This document shows, in pieces, positions 1 to 5,891 of a stretch of DNA of 5,891 nucleotides. Under the pieces are notes generated by a model. The model had not been told where the DNA came from, ran no database searches, and saw only the letters and a list, made by a program, of their open reading frames with translations. This DNA is from UBA8346 sp050260935 (GTDB lineage: Bacteria > Bacillota > UBA4882 > UBA8346). Location of the stretch: assembly GCA_050260935.1 (NCBI GenBank), contig JBLNCU010000048.1, forward strand, positions 1 to 5,891, read 5' to 3'. Position 1 is the stretch's first letter, and each line of letters begins with the position of its first letter. Made by a program: the position numbers and the translations under genes.

Positions 1-744
1 CAACCATACGGCGTGGCTTTCGCCGTCTCGATGGCTCTATTATTCGGTCTGGTTATTGGGCTAATTAATGGGTTTTTAGTGACTAAGTTGAAGATAGTAG
101 CCTTTATCACAACGTTAGGCATGATGACCTGCATTCAAGGTTTGTTGCTGCTCTATACCAACCAACAACCGATACCCGGTCAGGTTGACTGGTTTTCGGA
201 TATTGGAAACGGCAGTTTATGGATTATCCCGTATCCGATTTTAATATTCACCGTTATAGCGGTGGCATTTCACTTAATGCTAACCTATACCAGGTTTGGC
301 CGTAATATGTACGCGGCCGGCGGTAATCAGGAAGCGTGCAGATTGGCAGGAATTAAACCCGGTAAGTATATCTTTTTTACCTTCGTTTTTAGCAGCTTTT
401 TATCAGGCTTGGCTGGTGTCCTACTGGCGTCCCGCTTAAATTGCGCCACTATACACATAGGTAGCGATACGGCCTTACTGGCGGTTGCCGCATCGATTAT
501 GGGGGGAGCCAGTTTATTCGGTGGCCGTGGCTCAGCTTTAGGAACATTTCTCGGCGTTTTGAGTTTACAGATAGTCAGCAACGGCATGAATTTGTTAGGG
601 GTATTTACTTATTACCAGTATGCGATAAAAGCTTTGATACTTATTGCCGTGGTAGTAGTAGACGGTTATTACAGTTCCCAGTCCAAACAACGCTCAATGA
701 TCAGGGTTAACAAGGAAAAGAAGCTGGAGACAGTATTAGGATAG
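1..744 (+). CDS. Sugar ABC transporter permease, RbsC-type (5' partial)
   Basis: Inner-membrane subunit of a carbohydrate ABC importer of the BPD_transp_2 (RbsC/XylH/AraH) family; it forms the channel that receives substrate from the binding protein and is powered by an ATPase not seen here. The frame is open from base 1, and the GTG at 13 has no Shine-Dalgarno site, so this is the C-terminal ~247 residues of a protein that normally has 310-340; the start lies outside the window. Very hydrophobic helices alternate with short polar loops. Two family signatures are visible: GGNQEACRLAGI at about 319-354, the cytoplasmic loop that contacts the ATPase, and GGASLFGGRGSALGT at about 502-546, followed by the NGMNLLG stretch. 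It ends with a basic, charged tail. The binding-protein gene follows after 151 bases, the usual order for ribose-type operons. Family assignment is secure; the transported sugar is unknown. Confidence 0.93.
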   Translation, partial: QPYGVAFAVSMALLFGLVIGLINGFLVTKLKIVAFITTLGMMTCIQGLLLLYTNQQPIPGQVDWFSDIGNGSLWIIPYPILIFTVIAVAFHLMLTYTRFGRNMYAAGGNQEACRLAGIKPGKYIFFTFVFSSFLSGLAGVLLASRLNCATIHIGSDTALLAVAASIMGGASLFGGRGSALGTFLGVLSLQIVSNGMNLLGVFTYYQYAIKALILIAVVVVDGYYSSQSKQRSMIRVNKEKKLETVLG

Positions 745-806
745 TCTCCCCGCGCTGTTTATACCAAGGCGCATAAAGACAAAGGATTAAGCAGGTTGAA
801 TTTCAA

Positions 807-839
807 CGGTTGAGAGGGGGTGTTTTAGGCTCATAACCG
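807..839 (+). promoter_or_regulatory. Possible intercistronic stem-loop before the binding-protein gene
   Basis: Between the permease and the binding-protein gene, CGGTTGAG (807-814) can pair with CTC (830-832) and AACCG (835-839), leaving a 2-base bulge and a 15-base G/T-rich loop. There is no T-run after it, so it does not look like a terminator. Stem-loops in this position often protect or process the mRNA so that the binding protein is made in excess over the membrane subunits. An overlapping short palindrome, GTTGAATTTCAAC (795-807), could instead be an operator half-site. This is seen by eye only and no folding energy was calculated. Confidence 0.3.
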
Positions 840-880
840 GTTTCTACCCGATTGAACGCTGGATTACAAAATTAAATTAA

Positions 881-888
881 AAGGAGAG
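881..888 (+). promoter_or_regulatory. Ribosome binding site deciding the binding-protein start
   Basis: AAGGAGAG lies 9 bases (counted from AAGGAG) upstream of the ATG at 896 but only 3 bases from the in-frame TTG at 890. Spacing therefore favours ATG 896 as the start, which also gives a normal signal peptide beginning MKKTK. Confidence 0.75.
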
Positions 889-895
889 ATTGTTA

Positions 896-1843
896 ATGAA
901 AAAGACTAAAGTATTTTCTTTGATTGCGGTTTTAGCCTTGGCACTTATGTTATCAGCCTCGATACTTGCCGCTCCAGCTAAAAAAGTTATTAAAATCGGC
1001 GTGGTTCATAACAATGCCGATCATCCTTCAATCACCGCTATTGTTAAAGGTATGAAGGATGAGGCTAAATACTTGCCGGTAAAATTAACCTTCCTGGATC
1101 CGGCTTTCGATCCCCAGAAACAAGCTTCAATGATTGAAGATTTAATTGCCCAAAGGGTAGATGTAATCTGTATCAATGCCGTCGATCCCGCCGCCGTAGT
1201 TCCGGGAATTAAAAAGGCGGTTAAAGCCGGTATTCCGGTTGTGATGCATAACGCCAACACCAATGAAGAAGGCCAAAAGTATATTAAAACCTTTGTTAGC
1301 TGCCGAAGCTATGACCAAGGCGTCGCCATCGGTGAAATGGTTGTCAATGATTTAAAAGGTAAGGGTAAAGTGGTCATTATTAGCGGTAAACCCGGTCAAA
1401 CCGACGTAGTTAACCGGACCGCGGGATTTAAAGAAGCGATTAAGGGAAGTAATATTGAAATAATAGCCGAACAACCTGCTGAATGGATGAAAGATAAAGC
1501 TGTTACGGTGATGGAGGATTTACTTACCAGATATTCTGAGATCGATGCCGTCTTCGCCCTGGACGATCCTATGGCTCTAGGCGCTATTCAAGCCATCAAA
1601 GCAGCCGGACGTTTGAACAAAATCGAAGTCTACGGTGTTAACGGGCAAAAAGAAGCTATTGAAGCGATTAAGAAAGGTGAAATGGCCGGTACCGCCTGGA
1701 ACTTCAGTTACCTGGTAGGCGTATATACCTTACGCGCCGCATACGACGTAGCCCTTGGAAGAATCGTCGACAAAACGATCGCCGTTCCAACTGGTGGGAT
1801 TAATAGTTCGAATGTAAAAGCTTCAGAGAAATTTGCCTGGTAA
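896..1843 (+). CDS. Sugar ABC transporter substrate-binding protein, RbsB-type, exported
   Basis: Periplasmic-binding-protein-like (Peripla_BP_4, ribose-binding type I fold) protein of 315 residues that captures a sugar or sugar derivative outside the inner membrane and delivers it to the permease encoded upstream. Residues 1-26 form a signal peptide: MKKTK, then a hydrophobic core, then a cut near SILAA/APA. No cysteine sits at the cut, so it is not a lipoprotein. The mature chain opens with IKIGVVHNNADHPS (strand 1 and the ligand loop). It continues with the DVICINAVDPAAV and GIPVVMHNAN segments typical of domain 1, the hinge and domain 2 region KGKVVIISGKPGQTD, then DAVFALDDPMALGA and EVYGVNGQKEA. 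Length and order match the family. An in-frame TTG at 890 would add two residues, but it is too close to the ribosome binding site. The ligand cannot be deduced. Confidence 0.93.
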   Translation: MKKTKVFSLIAVLALALMLSASILAAPAKKVIKIGVVHNNADHPSITAIVKGMKDEAKYLPVKLTFLDPAFDPQKQASMIEDLIAQRVDVICINAVDPAAVVPGIKKAVKAGIPVVMHNANTNEEGQKYIKTFVSCRSYDQGVAIGEMVVNDLKGKGKVVIISGKPGQTDVVNRTAGFKEAIKGSNIEIIAEQPAEWMKDKAVTVMEDLLTRYSEIDAVFALDDPMALGAIQAIKAAGRLNKIEVYGVNGQKEAIEAIKKGEMAGTAWNFSYLVGVYTLRAAYDVALGRIVDKTIAVPTGGINSSNVKASEKFAW

Positions 1844-1870
1844 TAGTATAACGGGTAAACTGATCTTATT

Positions 1871-1905
1871 AGGGAAGAGCTTTAAAAACTCTTCCCTTAA
1901 TTTCA
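1871..1905 (+). terminator. Rho-independent terminator after the binding-protein gene
   Basis: A perfect 9-bp inverted repeat, AGGGAAGAG (1871-1879) and CTCTTCCCT (1889-1897), encloses a 9-base A/T loop 27 bases after the stop codon. The tail TAATTTC is only weakly T-rich, so termination may be partial. It separates the transporter genes from the hydrolase gene. Confidence 0.75.
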
Positions 1906-2038
1906 TCCATTATCTCATAATTCATAAGCTGTGGGATTTAAAGGCAAGCATTGGCAATGTTTTATTTGCTGGTTAATCGGTCTGCTGGATACGATTTGTT
2001 TATATAAAAAAGAATAAATAATTAGGGAGAGGGTTGCT
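1906..2038 (+). other. Intergenic leader upstream of the cysteine hydrolase
   Basis: This A/T-rich stretch should carry the promoter of the second transcription unit if the upstream terminator is efficient. I see no convincing -35/-10 pair; TTGGCA at 1951 with TAATCG at 1974 is a poor match. The ribosome binding site is the purine run GGGAGAGGG at 2025-2033. No open reading frame or RNA motif was recognised. Confidence 0.4.
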
Positions 2039-2815
2039 ATGGCTGAATTTAATATTCCCGGGCGTTATTACCGGATGTATCCCCCTGAGAAATTCTTGGG
2101 ACATGCCACTAAAGAACTGAAATTGGACACTAAAGATCTGGCCTTTGTGGTCGTCGATGTTTATGGATTAGGGTTCGACGGTGACGGCCGCCGCTCCAAA
2201 TGGTCCGGTATGTGCTCTGAACAAAGCATAAACCGTGAGGGCGAAATCATCAGAGAACATATCCTGCCTGCCTTAAATGCCGCCCGTAAATTGGGAATAC
2301 CGATTATTTATGTCAGTAACAGCGCTCCTCGTATTAATCTAGGAAATTCAATGTATGATGAGGTTAAACGCAATACCCATGACTATGAAACCGAAAAGCT
2401 TTATTCGGAAAACAATGTTGATCCATTGGAATACAGTTATGGCGACTCCGATGTTCTTCATTATTCAAAACTGATTGCGCCTCAACCAACTGATTATTAC
2501 ATTCGCAAGCATGTTCATTCCGGTTTTTTTGATACCAGATTGGATAGCCTGTTACGTAATCTGGGTGCCAAAACACTGATATTTACTGGGTTTGCGCTGG
2601 ATATGTGCCTGGGAACAACGATGATTGACGCTCTATGGCGTAATTACCGGGTTGTTTTATTGCGGGATTGTACGTTTGCTATTGAAATACCCGGGGTTGA
2701 TCCGCCGGGATCGTGGACAGAACGCTGGATTATATATACCGAGGCAGAGATCGGCTACACCGCTACTTCGGAACAATTTATCGCGGCGGTAAAAGAATCG
2801 CTTTCCAAAACCTGA
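2039..2815 (+). CDS. Isochorismatase-family cysteine hydrolase
   Basis: Cytoplasmic hydrolase of the isochorismatase-like fold (258 residues), a group that includes ureidoacrylate, biuret and N-carbamoylsarcosine amidohydrolases, nicotinamidase and true isochorismatases. The Asp-Lys-Cys catalytic triad of the cysteine hydrolases appears intact. D40 ends the first strand (FVVVDVYG), K157 is in YIRKHVHSGFFDT, and C190 is in the nucleophile motif GFALDMCLGTTMIDA. The presence of Cys argues against a true isochorismatase, which lacks a nucleophilic cysteine. It is longer than the typical 180-230 residues because of about 33 residues before the first strand and extra sequence at about 42-72 and 98-150, which may shape the substrate pocket. 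The aldo/keto reductase gene follows after 78 bases with no terminator between, so co-transcription is likely. The substrate is unknown; an amide or ureido bond is a family-based guess. Confidence 0.88.
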   Translation: MAEFNIPGRYYRMYPPEKFLGHATKELKLDTKDLAFVVVDVYGLGFDGDGRRSKWSGMCSEQSINREGEIIREHILPALNAARKLGIPIIYVSNSAPRINLGNSMYDEVKRNTHDYETEKLYSENNVDPLEYSYGDSDVLHYSKLIAPQPTDYYIRKHVHSGFFDTRLDSLLRNLGAKTLIFTGFALDMCLGTTMIDALWRNYRVVLLRDCTFAIEIPGVDPPGSWTERWIIYTEAEIGYTATSEQFIAAVKESLSKT

Positions 2816-2893
2816 AGACATCTTATAAAAGTTTTCCTCTTTGAAACGGTAGAGTTAACACCGGGAAGGTTACTATATAGGAGTGCACGAAGA

Positions 2894-3940
2894 ATGGAAA
2901 AAAGAAAAAGCGGGAACTCTGATTTGGAGCTGTCCGTAATGGGCCTGGGTTGTTGGCCGTTTGGCGGCGGGAAATATTGGGGCGGAGAGCAGGATCAGCA
3001 AGCCGTGAATGATACGGTTAAAACCGCCGTCGATTTGGGGGTCAATTATTTCGATACCGCCGAGGTCTATAACGATGGGGAGAGCGAAAAATCTTTAGGT
3101 ATAGCCATTAAACAGGTTCCCCGTGATAAGATCATTATCGGCACCAAGATCAGTCCTTCAAACACGCGGCCGGAAGTGTTGACGGCCCACTGTGAGCAAA
3201 GCCTGCGAAGGCTCGGCACAGATTATATCGATCTTTACATGGTGCACTGGCCGATTACCCCCAAGAGTATTGCCCATTTTACTGATGAAAAGATGGAATG
3301 CCCAAACGTGGGGGAAGCTTTTGCCACCCTACGCAAACTACAGGAAAGTGGAAAAATTCGTTACATCGGTGTCAGTAATTTCGCCCCCAACAAGCTTAAA
3401 GAGGCGCTGGACACCAAAACCGGGATTGTCATCAATGAACTTCCGTATAACCTCTTATGCCGGGCTATCGAATATGAGGTAATGCCGTACTGCGTAAAGG
3501 CGGGTATTGGTATTCTAGGTTATATGGTTCTCCTTCAGGGGGTTTTGGCCGATATCTATCCGACCCTGGATGATGTCCCCCCAATGCAAAGGCGGACGCG
3601 TCACTTCGACTCCAGAAAGTGCCAGGAGGCGCGGCACGGCGAGAACGGCGCCGAGGATGAAACCAACCAGGCCCTGGAATTAATTCGGGGCATAGCAAGA
3701 GACTATGAAATGACTATGCCGGAGATTGCCATTAAATGGGCTATTGCCAATAAATCAATTACTTCCGCCCTAGTTAGTACAAGAAGCGCTAGGAAACTTG
3801 AAAAGAATGTAAAGGCTGTGGCGGAACCATTACCGCCGGAGGCGATTAAACGGCTTAATGACGCCACTGAGGGCTTAAAGAAAAAGCTGGGGCCATCATT
3901 TGATTATTATGAAACAGCAATCAACGACCGGACAAAATGA
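2894..3940 (+). CDS. Aldo/keto reductase
   Basis: Soluble NAD(P)H-dependent oxidoreductase with the (beta/alpha)8 barrel of the aldo/keto reductase family (348 residues, normal for the long bacterial branch), interconverting a carbonyl and an alcohol. The catalytic tetrad is complete: D54 and Y59 in NYFDTAEVYNDG, K85 in IIIGTKIS, and H118 in YMVHWPI. Further family marks are the RRLGTDYIDLY segment, RYIGVSNF (159-163 region) and the C-terminal cofactor loop SALVSTRSARKLEKNV. The usual 'YSPL-QGLL' strand reads GYMVLLQGVL (209-218), which removes the common Ser-Pro pair. A basic loop RTRHF...RHGENGAE (234-254) is coded by a noticeably GC-rich patch. The start ATG has TAGGAG 10 bases upstream. 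It is probably in one transcript with the cysteine hydrolase. The substrate is unknown; a sugar or polyol is inferred from the neighbours. Confidence 0.92.
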   Translation: MEKRKSGNSDLELSVMGLGCWPFGGGKYWGGEQDQQAVNDTVKTAVDLGVNYFDTAEVYNDGESEKSLGIAIKQVPRDKIIIGTKISPSNTRPEVLTAHCEQSLRRLGTDYIDLYMVHWPITPKSIAHFTDEKMECPNVGEAFATLRKLQESGKIRYIGVSNFAPNKLKEALDTKTGIVINELPYNLLCRAIEYEVMPYCVKAGIGILGYMVLLQGVLADIYPTLDDVPPMQRRTRHFDSRKCQEARHGENGAEDETNQALELIRGIARDYEMTMPEIAIKWAIANKSITSALVSTRSARKLEKNVKAVAEPLPPEAIKRLNDATEGLKKKLGPSFDYYETAINDRTK

Positions 3941-3973
3941 CCCCAATGAAATTTTCTGATAATAAAACTCTAG

Positions 3974-4013
3974 CTCATCCTCAATTGTTTAAAAACTGCA
4001 GGGTGAGTTTTTT
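3974..4013 (+). terminator. Rho-independent terminator after the aldo/keto reductase
   Basis: CTCATCCT (3974-3981) pairs with AGGGTGAG (4000-4007), with one G-U pair, an 18-base loop and a run of six T at 4008-4013. It sits 33 bases after the stop codon and isolates the next gene. Upstream AAAACTC (3964-3970) can also pair with GAGTTTT (4005-4011), an alternative fold that overlaps the terminator stem. Confidence 0.8.
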
Positions 4014-4076
4014 ATTGGGGTTACCGGAATATTCGGAGACAAGCGAGCAATACTAGGTAAGAAATTCTTTAACTAA

Positions 4077-4083
4077 AAGGAGA
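4077..4083 (+). promoter_or_regulatory. Ribosome binding site of the Gfo/Idh/MocA gene
   Basis: AAGGAGA lies 6 bases (from AAGGAG) before the ATG at 4089 and supports this start. The 75 bases between the terminator and this site should hold a promoter, but no clear -35/-10 pair was seen. Confidence 0.75.
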
Positions 4084-4088
4084 GAAAA

Positions 4089-5189
4089 ATGGAACGGCTA
4101 AAAGTGGGAATCATCGGGACCGGGATGGCCTTTGAACGCTTACATTACCCGGCTTACCAGGAATTGAGCGCCAACTACCAGATCGTCGCTTTATGTGATA
4201 AAGATAAGACGAAGGCGGCGGAATGGGCTAAAAAGTTAAATATCGCCGGTAAAGATATTTATACCGACTTCCGGGAGTTGGCCAAGAGGGATGATCTTCA
4301 GGTGATCGACATTATGGTGCCGATCGGCCTTAACTTCACCGTGACTGAAGCGGTGGCGGCCATTGTTTCCGGTGCGAAAAAGGCGGTTATCTGTGAGAAA
4401 CCCCTGGCGCCAACTATAGAGCAGGCGGAAAAATGCGCCGAACTGCCGAAGAAATACGGCGTCCCGATTATGATCGCTGAAAATTACCGCTACAACGAGG
4501 ATCCGAATATTATTCGCAATCTGGTGGAAAATGGGCAGATCGGTGAGGTTGATTATTTTCTGTGGAACCGGGTTTTAAATTTCCCGGACGATATGAAGAA
4601 AGATGCTTTCCCGGCCAGGGAATGGCGGCAGCATCCGGAATACCCCGGCGGGGTCTTTTATGACACCGCTGTTCACGATATGGCGGCCCTCCGGCATATT
4701 TTCGGCCCAATTGATGAATTGATGGCCTACGGCCAGAAGAAAGAGCGCGCCCTGGGACAGTTGGCCGTGGTCAATGTGGTGTTCAGGTTTATGAGCGGTT
4801 TCACCGGCAGTTATAATTTCTACGCCGGAGGCAAGGAGATGCAGCGGCCATTGGTCGGTTTGAGGATAATCGGTCAGAAGGGTGAGATTTATCAGGAAGA
4901 ACGGGATAGCGGCGTTATCAATCTGGCCTTCACCGACGGCTCAGCCAAGCAGGTGCCCTACAAACCGCAGCGGGGGTATTACAACGAATTATTGAACTTT
5001 TACAATGCTTATACCGGCAAAGAGCCTATTGCGGTGACTCCCGAGATGGAGCTGGGTGATGCCCGGACCTTGCTGGCTATCCTGGAATCGATTGAAGAGG
5101 AGACACCGGTGAAGGTGGACAAACGGGAGGCTTATATACCGGCCTACGATACCGGGAGCAAAGTGAGTTATGAAGAGAAGAGGATGTAA
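4089..5189 (+). CDS. Gfo/Idh/MocA-family NAD(P)-dependent oxidoreductase
   Basis: Cytoplasmic dehydrogenase of the glucose-fructose oxidoreductase / inositol dehydrogenase / MocA family (366 residues, typical), which oxidises or reduces a hydroxyl or carbonyl on sugars, inositols and derivatives. The N-terminal Rossmann fold starts at once: KVGIIGTGMAFERLHYP has the GxGxxA dinucleotide loop (G10, G12, A14) and H19. The acidic D37 at the end of strand 2 (VALCDKD) favours NAD over NADP by general Rossmann rules. The family hallmark EKP is at 103-105 (VICEKPLAP). The C-terminal substrate domain carries GGVFYDTAVHDMAAL, whose D192 and H196 match the conserved Asp and His near the active site. It stands alone between two terminators, so it can be regulated separately from the upstream genes. 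It looks somewhat richer in G/C-ending codons than the permease. The exact substrate is not predictable. Confidence 0.93.
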   Translation: MERLKVGIIGTGMAFERLHYPAYQELSANYQIVALCDKDKTKAAEWAKKLNIAGKDIYTDFRELAKRDDLQVIDIMVPIGLNFTVTEAVAAIVSGAKKAVICEKPLAPTIEQAEKCAELPKKYGVPIMIAENYRYNEDPNIIRNLVENGQIGEVDYFLWNRVLNFPDDMKKDAFPAREWRQHPEYPGGVFYDTAVHDMAALRHIFGPIDELMAYGQKKERALGQLAVVNVVFRFMSGFTGSYNFYAGGKEMQRPLVGLRIIGQKGEIYQEERDSGVINLAFTDGSAKQVPYKPQRGYYNELLNFYNAYTGKEPIAVTPEMELGDARTLLAILESIEEETPVKVDKREAYIPAYDTGSKVSYEEKRM

Positions 5190-5220
5190 AGAAATGGTGG
5201 CGCCAGCCACTTCTTTATTG
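5188..5220 (+). terminator. Probable terminator overlapping the stop of the Gfo/Idh/MocA gene
   Basis: GTGGC (5197-5201) and GCCAC (5206-5210) form a GC-rich stem around a 4-base loop. It is extended by AAAGAA (5188-5193) pairing with TTCTTT (5211-5216) across a 3-base left bulge. The downstream arm ends in TTCTTTATTG, which supplies a moderate T-rich tail. The hairpin begins within the stop codon. Confidence 0.6.
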
Positions 5221-5333
5221 TCCGTCTTTTACGCAAGTATCTTTCACAACTTAGGTAAATTACGGACAGGAATTTTTTACTATACGGCGAAAGAGTAAGA
5301 CAGCGATAATTGTTAAAAAAGGGTTAATCACGA

Positions 5334-5601
5334 ATGGAAAACGAGAAATTTCAAGATCCGGCATTTGAGCATTTAGCCAAGTTGACTCAGGAAATAACTG
5401 AGTTAAAAACCGGTCAAACAGAGATTCAAAACGGGCAAAAATAGCTTTGGACCATTCAAACGGAGCTTTAAAACGGACTAGGGGAGCTTTGGGTTGATTT
5501 GAATGATCCGCCATATTGGATAATATTAATTAAAGTATAAGCGGGCCCAGCATGAGGAGGATCTGTTCAAGCTGAAATCTTATTTGAAGATGACTAAATA
5601 G
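5334..5601 (+). pseudogene. Decayed gene for a small coiled-coil protein (or a 36-residue microprotein)
   Basis: An ATG at 5334, with a weak AAAAAAGGG upstream, opens a 36-codon frame (MENEKFQDPAFEHLAKLTQE..., then ELKTGQTEIQNGQK) that stops at TAG 5442. The same frame stays protein-like past the stop (LWTIQTEL), meets TAA at 5469, then continues (NGLGELWVDLND) to TAA at 5538. In the +1 frame from about 5530 a charged stretch, KRAQHEEDLFKLKSYLK, runs to TAG at 5599. If both early stops were lysine codons and one frameshift is allowed, this gives a continuous ~88-residue Glu/Lys/Gln/Leu-rich heptad protein. That resembles short uncharacterised coiled-coil proteins common in clostridial-type genomes. 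I infer a gene broken by two nonsense changes and a frameshift. The alternative is that only the 36-residue product is real. Function unknown. Confidence 0.5.
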
Positions 5602-5740
5602 TGGTAAGCGGTTTTGAGGTTTCCTTGATTTTGAGTAAGACAGGTCTGGGATTAATGGCATTTAATGAGTTAAAACTTCAAACGAGGCTGATTAATCTTT
5701 CTGTTCCGCCTCTTTATTATTGCAATCAGGAGGTTTCACT
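5602..5740 (+). other. Intergenic region before the exported protein gene
   Basis: No coding sequence is supported here. GAGGC (5684-5688) and GCCTC (5708-5712) could form a 5-bp stem with a 19-base loop followed by TTTATTATT, a weak terminator candidate for transcripts from the left. GATTAATC (5690-5697) is a small palindrome. The region presumably holds the promoter of the gene at 5741, but no good -35/-10 pair was found. Confidence 0.3.
5728..5733 (+). promoter_or_regulatory. Ribosome binding site of the exported protein gene
   Basis: AGGAGG, a full-strength Shine-Dalgarno site, lies 7 bases before the ATG at 5741. It makes the start of this edge-truncated gene credible even though only 50 codons are visible. 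Confidence 0.8.
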
Positions 5741-5891
5741 ATGAAACGTTACATAATCCCGTTATTTCTGGCTGTTGTTATCTTTTTAATATTGACCTCA
5801 ACAGCAATGGGAGCAACGAATTATCTTTACCGGATCGCCGTTTTGCCTTTCGATGACGGTTCAATTAAGGATCGCTGGTGGAAAGAGGATT
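5741..5891 (+). CDS. Exported protein, possibly CsgG/LpoB-like (3' partial)
   Basis: Only the first 50 residues are in the window. They begin with a clear signal peptide: MKRY, a long hydrophobic core (IIPLFLAVVIFLILTS) and a likely cut after TAMGA (near residue 25). There is no lipobox cysteine, so the product is exported or anchored by its N-terminus. The mature start, YRIAVLPFDDGSIKDRWW, has the strand-then-'AVLPF' pattern seen at the beginning of CsgG, LpoB and related periplasmic or outer-membrane-associated domains. That pattern is short and also occurs in other families, so the assignment is tentative. The ribosome binding site is strong. The gene is separated by over 500 bases from the sugar locus and is probably unrelated to it. 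Confidence 0.75.
   Translation, partial: MKRYIIPLFLAVVIFLILTSTAMGATNYLYRIAVLPFDDGSIKDRWWKED

Noticed and set aside
13..15. GTG at 13 as the true start of the permease
   Set aside because: The frame is open to base 1, no Shine-Dalgarno site precedes it, and the product would lack the usual N-terminal helices; the gene is cut by the window edge.
853..881. TTGAAC (853-858) with AATTAA 17 bases downstream as a promoter for the binding-protein gene
   Set aside because: The -10 match is poor, and transcription would begin at or beyond the ribosome binding site.
1951..1979. TTGGCA followed after 17 bases by TAATCG as a promoter for the hydrolase gene
   Set aside because: The -10 element matches the consensus poorly, so it was not called as a promoter.
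3465..3698. Minus-strand open frame inside the aldo/keto reductase gene
   Set aside because: It is rich in Pro, Arg and Gly with no domain sense. It lies opposite a gene with complete catalytic motifs.
5260..5514. An 84-residue open frame on the minus strand across the decayed small gene
   Set aside because: It has no ribosome binding site before its ATG. Its repetitive Arg/Phe pattern is what the complement of a Glu/Lys-rich heptad sequence gives, so it is most likely a shadow.
1..5891. CRISPR array, tRNA, rRNA, insertion sequence, or phage system
   Set aside because: No regularly spaced repeats, cloverleaf sequence, transposase motif or terminal inverted repeats were seen on either strand by eye.

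Overview
This window looks like a piece of a bacterial chromosome carrying a sugar/polyol-type uptake and catabolism locus. All genes I could support are on the + strand. Shine-Dalgarno sites are strong (AAGGAG, AGGAGG), base composition is moderate, and the proteins look Firmicutes-like. The ABC substrate-binding protein has a signal peptide without a lipobox cysteine. That would be unusual for a single-membrane Gram-positive, so I infer, cautiously, a diderm (outer-membrane-bearing) Firmicute or a similar lineage. No taxonomic marker gene is present, so this is only an inference.

Layout: (1) positions 1-744 hold the 3' part of an RbsC-type ABC permease, cut by the window edge. (2) A 151-base leader with a possible stem-loop is followed by its secreted substrate-binding protein (896-1843) and a rho-independent terminator. 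(3) A second unit holds an isochorismatase-fold cysteine hydrolase (2039-2815) and an aldo/keto reductase (2894-3940), closed by a good terminator. (4) A single Gfo/Idh/MocA-type NAD(P)-dependent oxidoreductase (4089-5189) is followed by a short hairpin that probably terminates it. (5) Positions 5190-5740 hold no intact gene of normal size, but contain what I read as a decayed coding sequence for a small coiled-coil protein (about 5334-5601). (6) At 5741 a new exported protein begins and runs off the right edge. Its first mature residues resemble the start of CsgG/LpoB-like 'AVLPF' domains.

Taken together, the transporter would import a sugar, polyol or sugar derivative. The two oxidoreductases could carry out redox steps on it, and the cysteine hydrolase could open an amide, ureido or similar bond. 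The substrate cannot be read from the sequence, and no kinase, aldolase or regulator is visible here. The combination is the most interesting aspect of the window, but each component family is well known. I did not find a CRISPR array, tRNA, rRNA, insertion sequence or clear phage gene.
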